A stretch of DNA of 64,000 nt from Cesiribacter sp964504565 (GTDB taxonomy: Bacteria; Bacteroidota; Bacteroidia; Cytophagales; Cyclobacteriaceae), in NCBI GenBank assembly GCA_964504565.1, contig CAZDEY010000002.1, positions 1 to 64,000 on the forward strand, in the 5' to 3' direction. Shown in pieces: positions 8,109 to 17,299 of this stretch (position 1 is the stretch's first letter; the number at the start of each line of letters is the position of its first letter). The translations under genes and the position numbers were made by a program. The notes under the pieces were generated by a model. It ran no database searches, had not been told where the DNA came from, and saw nothing but the letters and a program-made list of their open reading frames with translations.

Positions 8109-9140
8109 ATGAAGAAACCTTTACTTTCCTTACTAATTGGCATTTGGTGCTTTGTGGCGGTCACCGAAAGCCTGGCAGTTGAGCGGCATACCTTAGGCGA
8201 TGGAGTAACCCGCTATTGGAACAACCCTAACTCTTGGTTACCGAGTGGGGTGCCCCAGAATGGCGATATTATAGTTATTGATGAGGGTGATGTAATTGAA
8301 ATTACCCAAGTAACTACCTTGAACTCAGTGGTAGTGCAAGTATATGGTCAGGTGCGATTTGTAGAATGGTTTTTTGATTATGGAGAATTAATTCTGGATG
8401 AAAATTCAACGGTACAAGTTTCAAGCACCGGATCGTTCGACTCCTGGCCGGGCACAGTTTATGATCGCAATCAAATTACCATAGGCGATAATTCGCTTAA
8501 TGGTAACGATATTGAAGGGCTTAATAACAGTCGGCCAAATGAATATACCGAAAATTCTTTAGGGTCAGGTGGTTGTGCCTCAGATGCCAGCTGTACTTTT
8601 GTTCCACTTCCGGTTGAACTTATATCTTTCGAGGCTCGAACTAAATTTTCCAGTATAGAAATTAGTTGGTCTACTGCTAAAGAGTGGAACTTTAGTCACT
8701 ATATACTTCAGCATTCTACCGATGGGGTAAACTTTACTGACCTTCAGCGGGTGGATTCTGAGCTGGAAAGTAGTATGGTTAAAGAATATTCAATTACTGA
8801 TAATTTGCCGGTGGCCGGCCTGAATTATTACCGGCTATTGGCTATTGATGCCGACGGTAAGCAAGAAGACCACGGAATAGTTGCAGCTAGTATTGAGGCG
8901 GTTAGCGGATTTACAGTTTATCCCAATCCTAATACCGCGCACCAAAATTTTAATATTTTGGTAAGTTCTAAAGAAAATGGCCAAGCCTTATTGCAAGATG
9001 CCAGTGGCAAGTTGCTTTATGCTAGCCCGGTGAAGGGCGGTAAAGCCAGTTTATCCGGAAACTCTATTAAGTCAGGAATTTACTTTATAACCGTAATAAC
9101 TGCTGATGAAACATTCAAGCAGAAGGTTATTGTACCTTAG
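8109..9140 (+). CDS. secreted protein with T9SS C-terminal sorting domain
   Basis: The 343-residue protein begins with a signal peptide (about 1-24). A beta-rich region with the pattern WNNPNSWLPSGVPQNGD follows (about 35-130), typical of Bacteroidota surface proteins. Next comes a segment from LPVELISFEA through SYILQ/YYRLLAID-like strands that resembles a fibronectin III-like domain (about 160-265). It ends in a Por-type sorting domain (about 268-343) with the VYPNPN, LLQDASGKLL, GIYFITV and KQKVIVP signatures, so it is an expected cargo of type IX secretion. No catalytic motif is visible. It stands between two terminators and is probably a single-gene unit; its role is unknown. Confidence 0.82.
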   Translation: MKKPLLSLLIGIWCFVAVTESLAVERHTLGDGVTRYWNNPNSWLPSGVPQNGDIIVIDEGDVIEITQVTTLNSVVVQVYGQVRFVEWFFDYGELILDENSTVQVSSTGSFDSWPGTVYDRNQITIGDNSLNGNDIEGLNNSRPNEYTENSLGSGGCASDASCTFVPLPVELISFEARTKFSSIEISWSTAKEWNFSHYILQHSTDGVNFTDLQRVDSELESSMVKEYSITDNLPVAGLNYYRLLAIDADGKQEDHGIVAASIEAVSGFTVYPNPNTAHQNFNILVSSKENGQALLQDASGKLLYASPVKGGKASLSGNSIKSGIYFITVITADETFKQKVIVP

Positions 9141-9160
9141 AAACTACTTTAACTACCTGA

Positions 9161-9193
9161 AAAAAACCTCTGCCGCTTAGGTAGAGGTTTTTT
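9161..9193. terminator. bidirectional terminator
   Basis: An 11-base stem (9161-9171 with 9183-9193) starts with A6 and ends with T6, so it works in both directions between the convergent T9SS cargo gene and the amylase gene. Confidence 0.88.
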
Positions 9194-9219
9194 ATCAAGT
9201 ATAGCAACTTCAAAGTTTT

Positions 9220-11817
9220 TTATTGAACTATAAGCTTTCGGCTAATATTGCCTTCACTAGTCTCAATTTGTACGTAGTATACCCCGGAAGGCAAGTGTTT
9301 GGTTTCTATTTCGGCCGTATGCCCTAATATGCTATATTTAATATTCACCGCTCTGCCTCTGCTATCAATAAACTTTATAGCTTGAATGGTTAGGCTTTCA
9401 GGTAAGGAAGCAGTGAGCAGGTTTTTAGAAGGAATTGGAAATACTTTTACCTTAGCCAGAATCTCATCTGAAAACCCATTAGGAGGCACCTGATCTTTAT
9501 TAGAAATTAGTAGTATTGCGGTAGAGTTTTTCTCAAGGTTTCTATCCAGGGTTAACTCTTCCAGGCCACCTTGGCTGTTTATTTCTACGGTGCCAATTTC
9601 TTCTAAGTTGAATAAGCTGGTGAGCTTATAACGGCCTTCCGGAAGGGTAGATTCTGTAACGTTTATAGTTAATTTTTCCTGATCAGTATCGCCCAAATTA
9701 GTTATTACTAGAGCCGCCTCGTTTTCATATACCCGAGCAAAACTGTGTACCTGTGGCTGCCCGTCTTCTACGGGTAGGTAATAACCGCGGCGCAAGCTTA
9801 GCTGATTATTTCTGATATGAATAAGTTTGCGATAGTGATTCAGTAAGGAAGCGGAGTTACCTAATGAATTTTCTACGTTGTACTCAGTATAGTTGCTGTT
9901 GATTTGGTGCCAGGGGGTTCCAGTGGTGAAGCCAGCGTGGCTACCTGGGGTCCATTGCATAGGACGGCGAATATCTTCGTCGGGCTTGGTGCCCAGCATG
10001 CCAATCTCTTCTCCGTAGTAAATAAACGGAACGCCGGGAAGCGTTAGTAACAATGAGGCGGCCTGCTTCATATCAGCTTCGTTTCTCCCTAATTCTTCAA
10101 AAATCCGGTTTTGGTCGTGGTTAGTAAGGAAGGTGGCGTACTGAAGCGGGGCGTAGGCGCGGCTTACCAGGCTCATCTGATTCTCCAGTGGGCTGGGATT
10201 ATTCTGTTTTACAGAATTAATTATGCTGCCGGCAATGCCAAATTCAAAGCCGGTATCCAAACGGTTATTAGTAACGTAGGGGACAATTTTATTGGTAGGT
10301 GACCAAATTTCACCAACAGTAAAGGCTTCCGGATTAGCGGTTTTGTATACGGAATTAAATTCTTGCAGCAGCTCAAAGGTATTTTGAGTATCCTCTAGTT
10401 TATCACTGGCAAAGTCTTCGTCTAAATACTTAATAGCGTCTAAACGATATCCATCAATGCCGGCATCCAGCCAAAAGCGGGTTATATCCCACATTTCGTT
10501 TTTAAGTTCCTGGCTATCCCAATTTAAATCGGGCATACCGCCCCAGAATAAACCATAGTAGTAACTGCCGTTGCGGGGGTGCCATACTCTATCTTGCCCC
10601 CATGGGCCGGGTGTACGCGGGTCGGTTTCCGACCATACGTACCAATTGCGGTATTGATTAGTGGTGCTGCCGGCCGACTGGGTAAACCAAGGGTGCCGAT
10701 CGGAGCTATGGTTCATTACAAAGTCAATAATTACCTTGATACCTCGTTGATGGGCTGCATCCAAAAAGGCTTCAAAATCGGCCATGCTGCCGTAATCCGG
10801 TTCAGTAGCGTAGTAGTCTTCTACGTCGTAGCCGTGGTAGCTGGGCGATTTCATCATGGGCATTAGCCAAATACCGGTTATGCCCAAATCAGTAGTGGAA
10901 TTAGGGTCACCGTCGTTCAGGTAATCCAGTTTTTCTATCATTCCCCTAAAATCTCCTTTACCATCGCCGTTACTATCGTAGAAACTGCGGACGAAAATCT
11001 CGTAGAACACGGCGTCGTTCCACCAATAAGTATCGTAACTAGTTTGCGGTACACCCGAGCCGTCTCGAGTATCGCAGCTACTAAATACTACTTGTCCGGT
11101 AAAATTGAACTCATTGACTGCGTTTAAAATTCGGTTAAAATTGCCGCTGCCGTCGTTCTGGCCGCACTCCGCCGGAACTGCTTCAGCATTGCCCCAAGCC
11201 TGGCCGTTAATATATTTGTACTCAATAGTGCCGGCGCTCGGCAAGCTAATAATTGCAGAATAAACACCGTCACCGTCCGCATCGAACAGGGGCGTAGCGG
11301 CGGGGTTCCAGTCCAAGGTATAGCCGGCGATAGCCTGAAAGTTTCCGGCTACGTGTATCCCTTCGCCAGATACCGATTGGCCTATCATATCAACTTCAAA
11401 TTTTATGGTAGCCGGGGCGCACTCACCAAATGCTATAATCGGAAGGGTTAGATCGCCGGAGCCTACCCCTAGTTCCCGGTTAAAATTTCCATTACCATCA
11501 TTTACTGAACATTCTTCGGTCGGCAGTTCGGCTGCCGACCATTCGTTGCCGTTTATAAATTTATAATGATAAAGACCCGGGCTTAGCTGAACGCTGAGTT
11601 CATATATACCATTACTATCATCATCGATAAGCTGGGCGGTAGTCGGATCCCAATTACTAAGGTAGCCAGCATCTTCCTGAAACGAGCCGGCGATGTATAT
11701 ACCCTGATCCGATACGGTTTCCTGCCGCATATCGACCCGGAAGGTAATGGTACTTTTTTGAGCAAATAATAAGATGGTTGAGAGTAAAAGAGGGATTAGA
11801 ATTGAATAGAATTTCAT
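9220..11817 (-). CDS. secreted alpha-amylase family GH13 with duplicated starch-binding-like domains and T9SS tail
   Basis: The 865-residue protein starts with a signal peptide (1-19). Two tandem beta-sandwich domains follow (about 21-133 and 136-248), each with FxVDM, G-I-AG-F, YKFING or YKYINGQAW, and NDGxGNFNR; they are clear internal duplicates resembling starch- or glycogen-binding E-set domains. The catalytic GH13 barrel spans about 262-700, with nucleophile Asp460 (GYRLDAIKYL), acid/base Glu503 (VGEIW) and Asp568 (FLTNHDQN). The C-terminus (about 780-865) is a type IX sorting domain. It should hydrolyse alpha-1,4-glucans at the cell surface or outside. No SusC/SusD pair is nearby. Exact specificity within GH13 cannot be read by eye. 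Confidence 0.93.
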   Translation of the reverse strand: MKFYSILIPLLLSTILLFAQKSTITFRVDMRQETVSDQGIYIAGSFQEDAGYLSNWDPTTAQLIDDDSNGIYELSVQLSPGLYHYKFINGNEWSAAELPTEECSVNDGNGNFNRELGVGSGDLTLPIIAFGECAPATIKFEVDMIGQSVSGEGIHVAGNFQAIAGYTLDWNPAATPLFDADGDGVYSAIISLPSAGTIEYKYINGQAWGNAEAVPAECGQNDGSGNFNRILNAVNEFNFTGQVVFSSCDTRDGSGVPQTSYDTYWWNDAVFYEIFVRSFYDSNGDGKGDFRGMIEKLDYLNDGDPNSTTDLGITGIWLMPMMKSPSYHGYDVEDYYATEPDYGSMADFEAFLDAAHQRGIKVIIDFVMNHSSDRHPWFTQSAGSTTNQYRNWYVWSETDPRTPGPWGQDRVWHPRNGSYYYGLFWGGMPDLNWDSQELKNEMWDITRFWLDAGIDGYRLDAIKYLDEDFASDKLEDTQNTFELLQEFNSVYKTANPEAFTVGEIWSPTNKIVPYVTNNRLDTGFEFGIAGSIINSVKQNNPSPLENQMSLVSRAYAPLQYATFLTNHDQNRIFEELGRNEADMKQAASLLLTLPGVPFIYYGEEIGMLGTKPDEDIRRPMQWTPGSHAGFTTGTPWHQINSNYTEYNVENSLGNSASLLNHYRKLIHIRNNQLSLRRGYYLPVEDGQPQVHSFARVYENEAALVITNLGDTDQEKLTINVTESTLPEGRYKLTSLFNLEEIGTVEINSQGGLEELTLDRNLEKNSTAILLISNKDQVPPNGFSDEILAKVKVFPIPSKNLLTASLPESLTIQAIKFIDSRGRAVNIKYSILGHTAEIETKHLPSGVYYVQIETSEGNISRKLIVQ

Positions 11818-11867
11818 GCAATCGTTTGAAATAAGTAGAAACCAGTCAGATAGGTAAAATACACAAA

Positions 11868-11899
11868 AAACGCCTCATAAATTCAATTATGAGGCGTTT
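11868..11899 (-). terminator. terminator of recA
   Basis: A 13-bp perfect stem (11868-11880 with 11887-11899) around ATTCAA is followed on the minus strand by U6. It lies 22 bases past the recA stop. Confidence 0.9.
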
Positions 11900-11921
11900 C
11901 TATATTATTAACTGTTAGATT

Positions 11922-12950
11922 TTACTGCGCTGCCGGAATTGGCTCGTCTAAATCTTCGCCGTTGATTTTGGCCTTAATTTTGCCTTCCAGTTCTTCCATA
12001 AGCTCCGGGTTGTCCTTTATAATTTGCTTCACAGCATCGCGGCCCTGGCCTAATTTCTGATCGTTATAGCTGAACCAGCTACCGCTTTTCTTAATTACTT
12101 CCAGCTCAACTCCCAGGTCCAGTATTTCGCCTACTTTACTAATGCCTTCGCCGTACATTATATCAAACTCAACCTGCTTAAACGGAGGGGCAACTTTATT
12201 TTTCACCACCTTAACCCGCGTACGGTTACCGGTTATATTATCAGCCGATTCTTTAATCTGACCAATACGGCGGATATCCAAACGTACCGAGGCGTAAAAC
12301 TTAAGGGCATTACCGCCGGTAGTAGTTTCCGGGTTGCCGAACATAACCCCAATTTTCTCGCGAAGCTGGTTAATGAATATACATACGCAACCGGTTTTAT
12401 TAATGGCACCGGTAAGCTTACGCAGAGCCTGGCTCATAAGGCGAGCCTGCAGACCCATTTTGCTATCGCCCATCTCGCCTTCAATTTCACCCTTAGGTAC
12501 CAGGGCGGCTACCGAGTCAATTACAATAATATCAATAGCGCCGGAACGAATAAGGTGCTCGGTAATTTCCAGGGCTTGCTCACCGTTATCGGGCTGGGCA
12601 ATCAGCAGGTTTTGAGTGTCAATACCTAACTTCTCGGCATATACCTTGTCAAACGCGTGCTCGGCATCAATAAAGGCCGCCATACCCCCTTTTTTCTGGG
12701 CTTCGGCAATGGCGTGCATGGTAAGCGTTGTTTTACCACTACTTTCCGGGCCGTAAATTTCAATAACCCGGCCACGAGGCAAGCCGCCAATACCCAGGGC
12801 AATATCCAACCCTAAGGAGCCGGTGCTGATAGCAGGAATATCAACTACGCTTTCATCCGAAAGCTTCATTACTGTACCTTTACCGTAAGTTTTTTCCAGC
12901 TTGTCTAGGGTTAGCTGAAGTGCTTTAAGTTTTTCCGAATTTTCGCTCAT
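11922..12950 (-). CDS. recA: recombinase RecA
   Basis: The 342-residue protein is full-length RecA. Walker A GPESSGKT is at 67-74, Walker B IIVIDSVAAL at 141-150, and the DNA-binding loop 2 region GNPETTTGGNALKFYAS around 205-221. RecA forms the filament on single-stranded DNA that drives homologous pairing and strand exchange. In bacteria with an SOS response it also promotes LexA cleavage. The C-terminus is short and acidic, as usual. No LexA-like operator was recognised upstream. It is a single-gene unit with its own terminator and is divergent from the outer-membrane protein gene at 13055. Confidence 0.97.
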   Translation of the reverse strand: MSENSEKLKALQLTLDKLEKTYGKGTVMKLSDESVVDIPAISTGSLGLDIALGIGGLPRGRVIEIYGPESSGKTTLTMHAIAEAQKKGGMAAFIDAEHAFDKVYAEKLGIDTQNLLIAQPDNGEQALEITEHLIRSGAIDIIVIDSVAALVPKGEIEGEMGDSKMGLQARLMSQALRKLTGAINKTGCVCIFINQLREKIGVMFGNPETTTGGNALKFYASVRLDIRRIGQIKESADNITGNRTRVKVVKNKVAPPFKQVEFDIMYGEGISKVGEILDLGVELEVIKKSGSWFSYNDQKLGQGRDAVKQIIKDNPELMEELEGKIKAKINGEDLDEPIPAAQ

Positions 12951-13054
12951 TCTGTTAACTTTATAACGCTAAAATTTTTAGTGTTTGCAGGGGCGGCAAT
13001 TTGTTCGCTGCTTGCTCAATAATAAGGTTTTTTGCCCTTTAAAAGTTCGTTTGT

Positions 13055-14287
13055 ATGCCTAACTTTCGGTTCAAAAATGCTAAAAATTTTCGCATTTTCA
13101 AAGGCTCTTATAACCATTTGCCAGCCAGTATTTTATATGCGGAATATAAGGCTTTCTCTATAAAGCTGATAAGACTGACAAAGGTTTTCTTCTGGCTGCT
13201 GGGTTTTAATTTAGTTTCAGGAGTTGTAAATGCTCAACTAGACAATTCAAGTTTTACCTGGCAAACCCAAATTAGCGAAGCCGATAGCGGAAATTTAAGC
13301 GTACAACTCCGGGCGCTGGGCTTTAGCCGCAACAACGAGTACTTTAATACGTTTGCCGATGGCTACACCTTATTCGGCTACCAAGTGCAGCCGGGTTTAC
13401 TGTGGCAACCAGGCGAGCGGGTAGTATTTGAAGCCGGACTTTATGCCCGCAAAGATTTTGGAACCTACGATTACACTACGTTACAGCCTACCTTTCAAAT
13501 TCAGGCTAAATTCGATTCCCTTAAATTAATTTTTGGTACGCTGGAAGGAAGTATCAACCACCGGCTGATTGAGCCTATGTATGATTTTGAGCGCGTAATG
13601 CTGGATAGGTTGGAAGAAGGTGTTCAGGTAATTTATAATAAAGAAAAGCTGTGGGCTGACCTATGGATAGACTGGGAAAATATGATATATCCTGGTGATC
13701 CGACGCAGGAGGTGGTAAGTGGCGGAGCTTCGCTAAGGTTCAATATCAGGAATAAAGAAAAAAGTAGTTTGTGGTTGCCGGCGCAGTTTATAGCCTACCA
13801 TAAAGGCGGGCAGATTGATACCAGCCCCGATCCACTAATTACCCGAATTAACTGGGCAGTAGGGCTAGACTACGAAAAGGAAGTAGGAAGAAAATTTCTG
13901 CATAGTTGGCGCTTTCAACCTTATTTTGTAGGCTATCGCGATGCCAGCACTACGCTAAAACAGCGGTTTAAAGACGGCTATGGCCTGTACCTAAACGCTT
14001 CGGCTGATACCAAGTTGGGTACGTTGATGCTAAGTTACTGGCGGGGAAATGAGTTTGTCCCGATTAAAGGCGCACCATTATTTAGTTCATACTCCTTAAC
14101 CTTCGATAACCCCGGGGCTGTTAGCCAGGAAAGAAACATTGTGATGTTCCGGCTGTTGCAAGACTTGCCGGTAGGCAATAATTTGCACGTAATTTTAAGG
14201 TTGGAACCCTTTTACGATTTTGAAGAAGGCCGAGCCGATTTTTCTAACAGTATATATTTAAGTTACCGGCAGGAGATTGATTTTTAG
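13055..14287 (+). CDS. outer-membrane beta-barrel-like protein, unknown
   Basis: The frame from ATG 13055 encodes 410 residues. A hydrophobic signal-like segment (KVFFWLLGFNLVSGVVNAQ) appears only at about residues 43-61. The annotated start therefore adds an unusually long leader, and a later non-ATG start such as TTG at 13118 is possible. The rest is alternating, aromatic-rich beta strands (for example LPVGNNLHVILRLEPFYDF), ending in an aromatic residue (YRQEIDF), the usual end of an outer-membrane barrel. I do not recognise a named family. The stop codon at 14285-14287 is itself part of the first unit of the heptamer repeat that follows. Confidence 0.6.
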   Translation: MPNFRFKNAKNFRIFKGSYNHLPASILYAEYKAFSIKLIRLTKVFFWLLGFNLVSGVVNAQLDNSSFTWQTQISEADSGNLSVQLRALGFSRNNEYFNTFADGYTLFGYQVQPGLLWQPGERVVFEAGLYARKDFGTYDYTTLQPTFQIQAKFDSLKLIFGTLEGSINHRLIEPMYDFERVMLDRLEEGVQVIYNKEKLWADLWIDWENMIYPGDPTQEVVSGGASLRFNIRNKEKSSLWLPAQFIAYHKGGQIDTSPDPLITRINWAVGLDYEKEVGRKFLHSWRFQPYFVGYRDASTTLKQRFKDGYGLYLNASADTKLGTLMLSYWRGNEFVPIKGAPLFSSYSLTFDNPGAVSQERNIVMFRLLQDLPVGNNLHVILRLEPFYDFEEGRADFSNSIYLSYRQEIDF

Positions 14288-14383
14288 ATGTTAGATGTTA
14301 GATGTTAGATGGGAGACATGAGACACGAGACATGAGACATGAGACCTGAGACCTGAGACCTGAGACCTGAGACCTGAGACATA
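14286..14383 (+). repeat. tandem heptamer array, 14 units
   Basis: Fourteen head-to-tail 7-base units start inside the stop codon of the preceding gene. Three units AGATGTT and one AGATGGG come first, then AGACATG-type units, five identical AGACCTG units, and a final AGACATA. The period is exactly seven throughout. The array is not coding in any extended frame. Confidence 0.9.
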
Positions 14384-14429
14384 AAAATTGAATAACCTAC
14401 TGAGTACCATTTCCTAATTACCATATTTA

Positions 14430-14459
14430 CAAATTAGCACATCAGCGCATTAGCCCATC
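14430..14459 (+). repeat. second part of composite repeat element
   Basis: CAAATTAGCACAT is followed by related short units (AGCGCATT, AGCCCATC, ATCACATC), ending just before the ATG at 14473. The first 13 bases recur exactly, inverted, at 17174-17186. Confidence 0.7.
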
Positions 14460-14472
14460 ATCACATCAACCT

Positions 14473-15513
14473 ATGGTAAAGTTTGCTCTTAAATGGTTAC
14501 TGATAATTATTCTGGTTTTGTTGGCGGCCTTTGCAGTATGGCAGCGCGATTTAGTAGCCTACGGTATTATGCAGGGTCAGGGGCAGTTTAATATTCTCTG
14601 GAATGCCCGGCCAGTAGATGAGGTTTTGGCCGACCCTACTGTACCCGACAGCCTGAAACAACGACTGCACCTGGCCGGCGAGGTGCGCGACTGGGGAGTT
14701 AAAAATTTGGGCCTTCGGGAAACCGAAAACTATACTACCCTCTACGATCAGAAAGGCAAAGATGTACTTTGGGTTATTACGGCCAGTAAACCATATAGCC
14801 TGGAAAGTAAAGAATGGAGCTTTCCGGTGGTGGGAACGGTAGGCTACAAAGGCTTCTTCGATTATGAAAAAATGCTAAAAGAAGAAGCTGCCCTACAAGC
14901 TGAAGGGTACGAAACCTATACCCGCCCGGTTGGTGCCTGGAGTACATTAGGTTGGTTTACCGACCCGCTTATGAGTAATTTATTGTTTAGGAGCGAAGGC
15001 GACCTTATTAATACCATACTGCACGAACTTACCCACGCTACAATTTTTGTAAAGGACTCACTGGACTTTAATGAGAACCTGGCAACTTTTGTAGGCCACC
15101 ATGGGGCTCTGGCGTACTTAAAAAGTGTGCCTGGTGATACCTCCCAAGTATACGGCGATTATGTGGACAGATACGCTGACCGGCAGGTATTTAGTGAGCA
15201 TATGCTTAACGGCCTAAAAAGATTAAGAAATCTTTACGAAAGCTTACCTCCTAACTTACCGGATTTCATGAAGGAAAACCGAAAAAGAGCCCTTATTAAT
15301 CAAATTAAGCGTGAAATTGGAGAGTTGCCTCTACGCCAGCCCGATCGGTGGCAAGCATTCTACCAAAACCTAAACATGAATAATGCGTATTTTTTATCGT
15401 ACGAACGCTACCGGGGCGAACAACAGGAATTAACTGAACAGTTTGAGCAGGAATTTGGACGTGATTTAAAGGCTCTTATAACCTACTATAAGGCCAAACA
15501 CGGCCAAGACTAA
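14473..15513 (+). CDS. predicted zinc aminopeptidase (COG4324-like)
   Basis: The 346-residue protein has one N-terminal membrane segment (about 5-23) with the bulk presumably outside the membrane. It contains a metallopeptidase motif HELTHAT at about 184-190, with a further glutamate in FNENLATFVG about 18 residues later. This fits the gluzincin-like arrangement of the predicted aminopeptidase family PF10023 (COG4324). Length and the GWFTDPLMSNLL region also fit that family, whose substrate is unknown. The ATG at 14473 sits directly against the upstream repeat element. The DUF3108 gene follows 54 bases later on the same strand, so the two may form an operon. Confidence 0.78.
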   Translation: MVKFALKWLLIIILVLLAAFAVWQRDLVAYGIMQGQGQFNILWNARPVDEVLADPTVPDSLKQRLHLAGEVRDWGVKNLGLRETENYTTLYDQKGKDVLWVITASKPYSLESKEWSFPVVGTVGYKGFFDYEKMLKEEAALQAEGYETYTRPVGAWSTLGWFTDPLMSNLLFRSEGDLINTILHELTHATIFVKDSLDFNENLATFVGHHGALAYLKSVPGDTSQVYGDYVDRYADRQVFSEHMLNGLKRLRNLYESLPPNLPDFMKENRKRALINQIKREIGELPLRQPDRWQAFYQNLNMNNAYFLSYERYRGEQQELTEQFEQEFGRDLKALITYYKAKHGQD

Positions 15514-15567
15514 CCATTTTGGCTTACCCATTAGCAGTTTGGTACAAATCTTGTTTTATAAGCTACT

Positions 15568-16368
15568 ATGAAACGCAATTGGTTACTTATACTTCTTCCG
15601 ATACTACTTATAAGCGCGGGCACTGAGCCAAATAATAACTACCGCGAGTGGCCTTGCGATGCCTTTGGCCCTGGCGAAAAAATTAAATACCGCGTACATT
15701 ACGGTTTTATTACCGCCGGTGAGGCCGAATTGGCCGTGGATAAAAAAATTCATACCCTAAACGGCCGCCCCTGCTACAAAATTGATGTTACCGGCCGTAC
15801 CACCGGCCTGGCCGATAAACTGTACGACGTAAAAGATGTATGGGGAACTTACCTGGATACCGGGGCGGTCGTTCCGCACAGGTTCTACCGGTATATTAAA
15901 GAGAATAGCTACCGTAAGAATGAAGTTGTAGATTTTCAGCAGCTTAATAACCGGGCGGTGGTAAACGAAATGGCCGACAATAACAAGCGCAAAGTTGAAA
16001 AAACCCAGGCGTTTGAAGTGCCCCAGCACGTGCAAGATCTGGTTAGCGGCTATTATTATTTTAGGACTATCGACTTCAACAAGTACAAAAAGGGTGATGT
16101 TATAAAACTGGATGCCTTTTTTGATGATGAGATTTATAACTTTAACATCCGGTACGACGGTAAGGAAAGAATTAAAACCGAACTGGGTAAGGTAGATGCT
16201 ATTGTACTTACCCCTCATATGCCCGATAATGAATTATTTGATGGCAAAGAGTCAATCCAGATATGGCTGTCGGACGATGAAGTTAAAATTCCGCTTAAAA
16301 TTAAAGCCAAAATGTTTATTGGGGCAATTGAGGTAGATATTGAAGAATTCTCTAAAGGGCGAATGTAA
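15568..16368 (+). CDS. DUF3108 domain secreted protein
   Basis: The 266-residue protein has a short signal peptide (MKRNWLLILLPILLISAG) and then one DUF3108 domain. Typical segments are GEKIKYRVHYGFITAGEAEL near the start, DVTGRTTGLADKLYDVKD, a central DLVSGYYYFRT, and a C-terminal IWLSDDEVKIPLKIKAKMFIG. DUF3108 proteins are exported beta-rich proteins of unknown function in many Gram-negative bacteria, probably periplasmic. It follows the predicted aminopeptidase on the same strand by 54 bases. No catalytic motif can be named. Confidence 0.85.
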   Translation: MKRNWLLILLPILLISAGTEPNNNYREWPCDAFGPGEKIKYRVHYGFITAGEAELAVDKKIHTLNGRPCYKIDVTGRTTGLADKLYDVKDVWGTYLDTGAVVPHRFYRYIKENSYRKNEVVDFQQLNNRAVVNEMADNNKRKVEKTQAFEVPQHVQDLVSGYYYFRTIDFNKYKKGDVIKLDAFFDDEIYNFNIRYDGKERIKTELGKVDAIVLTPHMPDNELFDGKESIQIWLSDDEVKIPLKIKAKMFIGAIEVDIEEFSKGRM

Positions 16369-16484
16369 AGCCCGTGTTGCGGTAATATTAAGCCGGTGTT
16401 ATCTTGTTGGAAATTGAACGTAGGTATGCTTGTTAGGCATATAAAATAGGGTATTTTTACTTCTGAATACGCTTTTTCCTCCCT

Positions 16485-17168
16485 ATGAAAAATAATCAGA
16501 AAGTACTTATAGTTGATGACGAACCCGATATTCTGGAAATTCTGGAGTATAATCTGGAAAAAGAAGGCTACTCGGTTCGAACGGCCGGCAATGGTAAAAA
16601 GGCGGTAGAAGAGGCTAAAAGCTTCCACCCCGATCTTATACTTCTAGATATAATGATGCCCGAGCAGGATGGGGTAGAAACTTGCCGCCAGCTACGCGAA
16701 ATTCCGGAGGTACAGAATAGCTTCATTATCTTTTTAACCGCCCGCGCCGAAGAATACTCCGAAATTGCCGCCTTTGATGTGGGTGCCGATGACTATATAA
16801 TAAAGCCAATTAAGCCCCGCGCCCTAATGAGTCGGCTTACCGCCCTGTTTCGCCGCGAGAATAAAAAGAAAAAGGTCAGCAGTAAAATCAGCATTGGTAA
16901 CCTGGAAATTGACCGGGCCAGCTATACCGTAAACTTGGGCGAGGAGCAAATTACCCTGCCTAAGAAGGAATTTGAACTATTATTTTTCCTGGCCCAGCAT
17001 CCAAAAAAGGTGTTTAGCCGCGACGATTTGTTGCAAAATATTTGGGGCTCCGACGTTTATGTTCTAGCTCGTACCGTTGATGTACACGTCAGAAAAGTTC
17101 GGGAAAAAATAGGCGAAGGCTATATTACTACAGTTAAAGGCGTAGGCTACAAATTTGACCTAGATTAA
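16485..17168 (+). CDS. OmpR/PhoB-family response regulator
   Basis: The 227-residue protein has a receiver domain (about 5-120) with acidic pocket DDE at 11-13, phosphoacceptor Asp55 in LLDIMMP, the switch threonine in FLTAR and the conserved lysine in IIKPI. A winged-helix DNA-binding domain (about 130-227) follows with the family's LPKKEFELLFFL, VFSRDDLLQNIWG and RTVDVHVRKVREKIG elements. It should bind DNA as a dimer after phosphorylation. The sensor kinase at 17415 is the natural partner, but 246 bases of repetitive DNA separate them. The target genes are not evident from the window. Confidence 0.93.
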   Translation: MKNNQKVLIVDDEPDILEILEYNLEKEGYSVRTAGNGKKAVEEAKSFHPDLILLDIMMPEQDGVETCRQLREIPEVQNSFIIFLTARAEEYSEIAAFDVGADDYIIKPIKPRALMSRLTALFRRENKKKKVSSKISIGNLEIDRASYTVNLGEEQITLPKKEFELLFFLAQHPKKVFSRDDLLQNIWGSDVYVLARTVDVHVRKVREKIGEGYITTVKGVGYKFDLD

Positions 17169-17170
17169 AG

Positions 17171-17186
17171 TTAATGTGCTAATTTG
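17171..17186 (-). repeat. inverted copy of the composite-repeat core
   Basis: The minus strand reads CAAATTAGCACAT at 17186-17174, identical to 14430-14442. Related short units continue upstream and downstream of it. Confidence 0.7.
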
Positions 17187-17299
17187 GTAATGTGTTGATT
17201 GGAAATAGTAGGTTAGTGGGTTCGATAGCTGGTAAGTTAATGAATTAGCATGTTGGAGGGTTAAACGATAATTGAACTACCTCATTATTCTACTGTATG

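Noticed and set aside
14286..14383. Heptamer array as a CRISPR array
   Set aside because: Units are seven bases with no spacers and no cas genes in the window.
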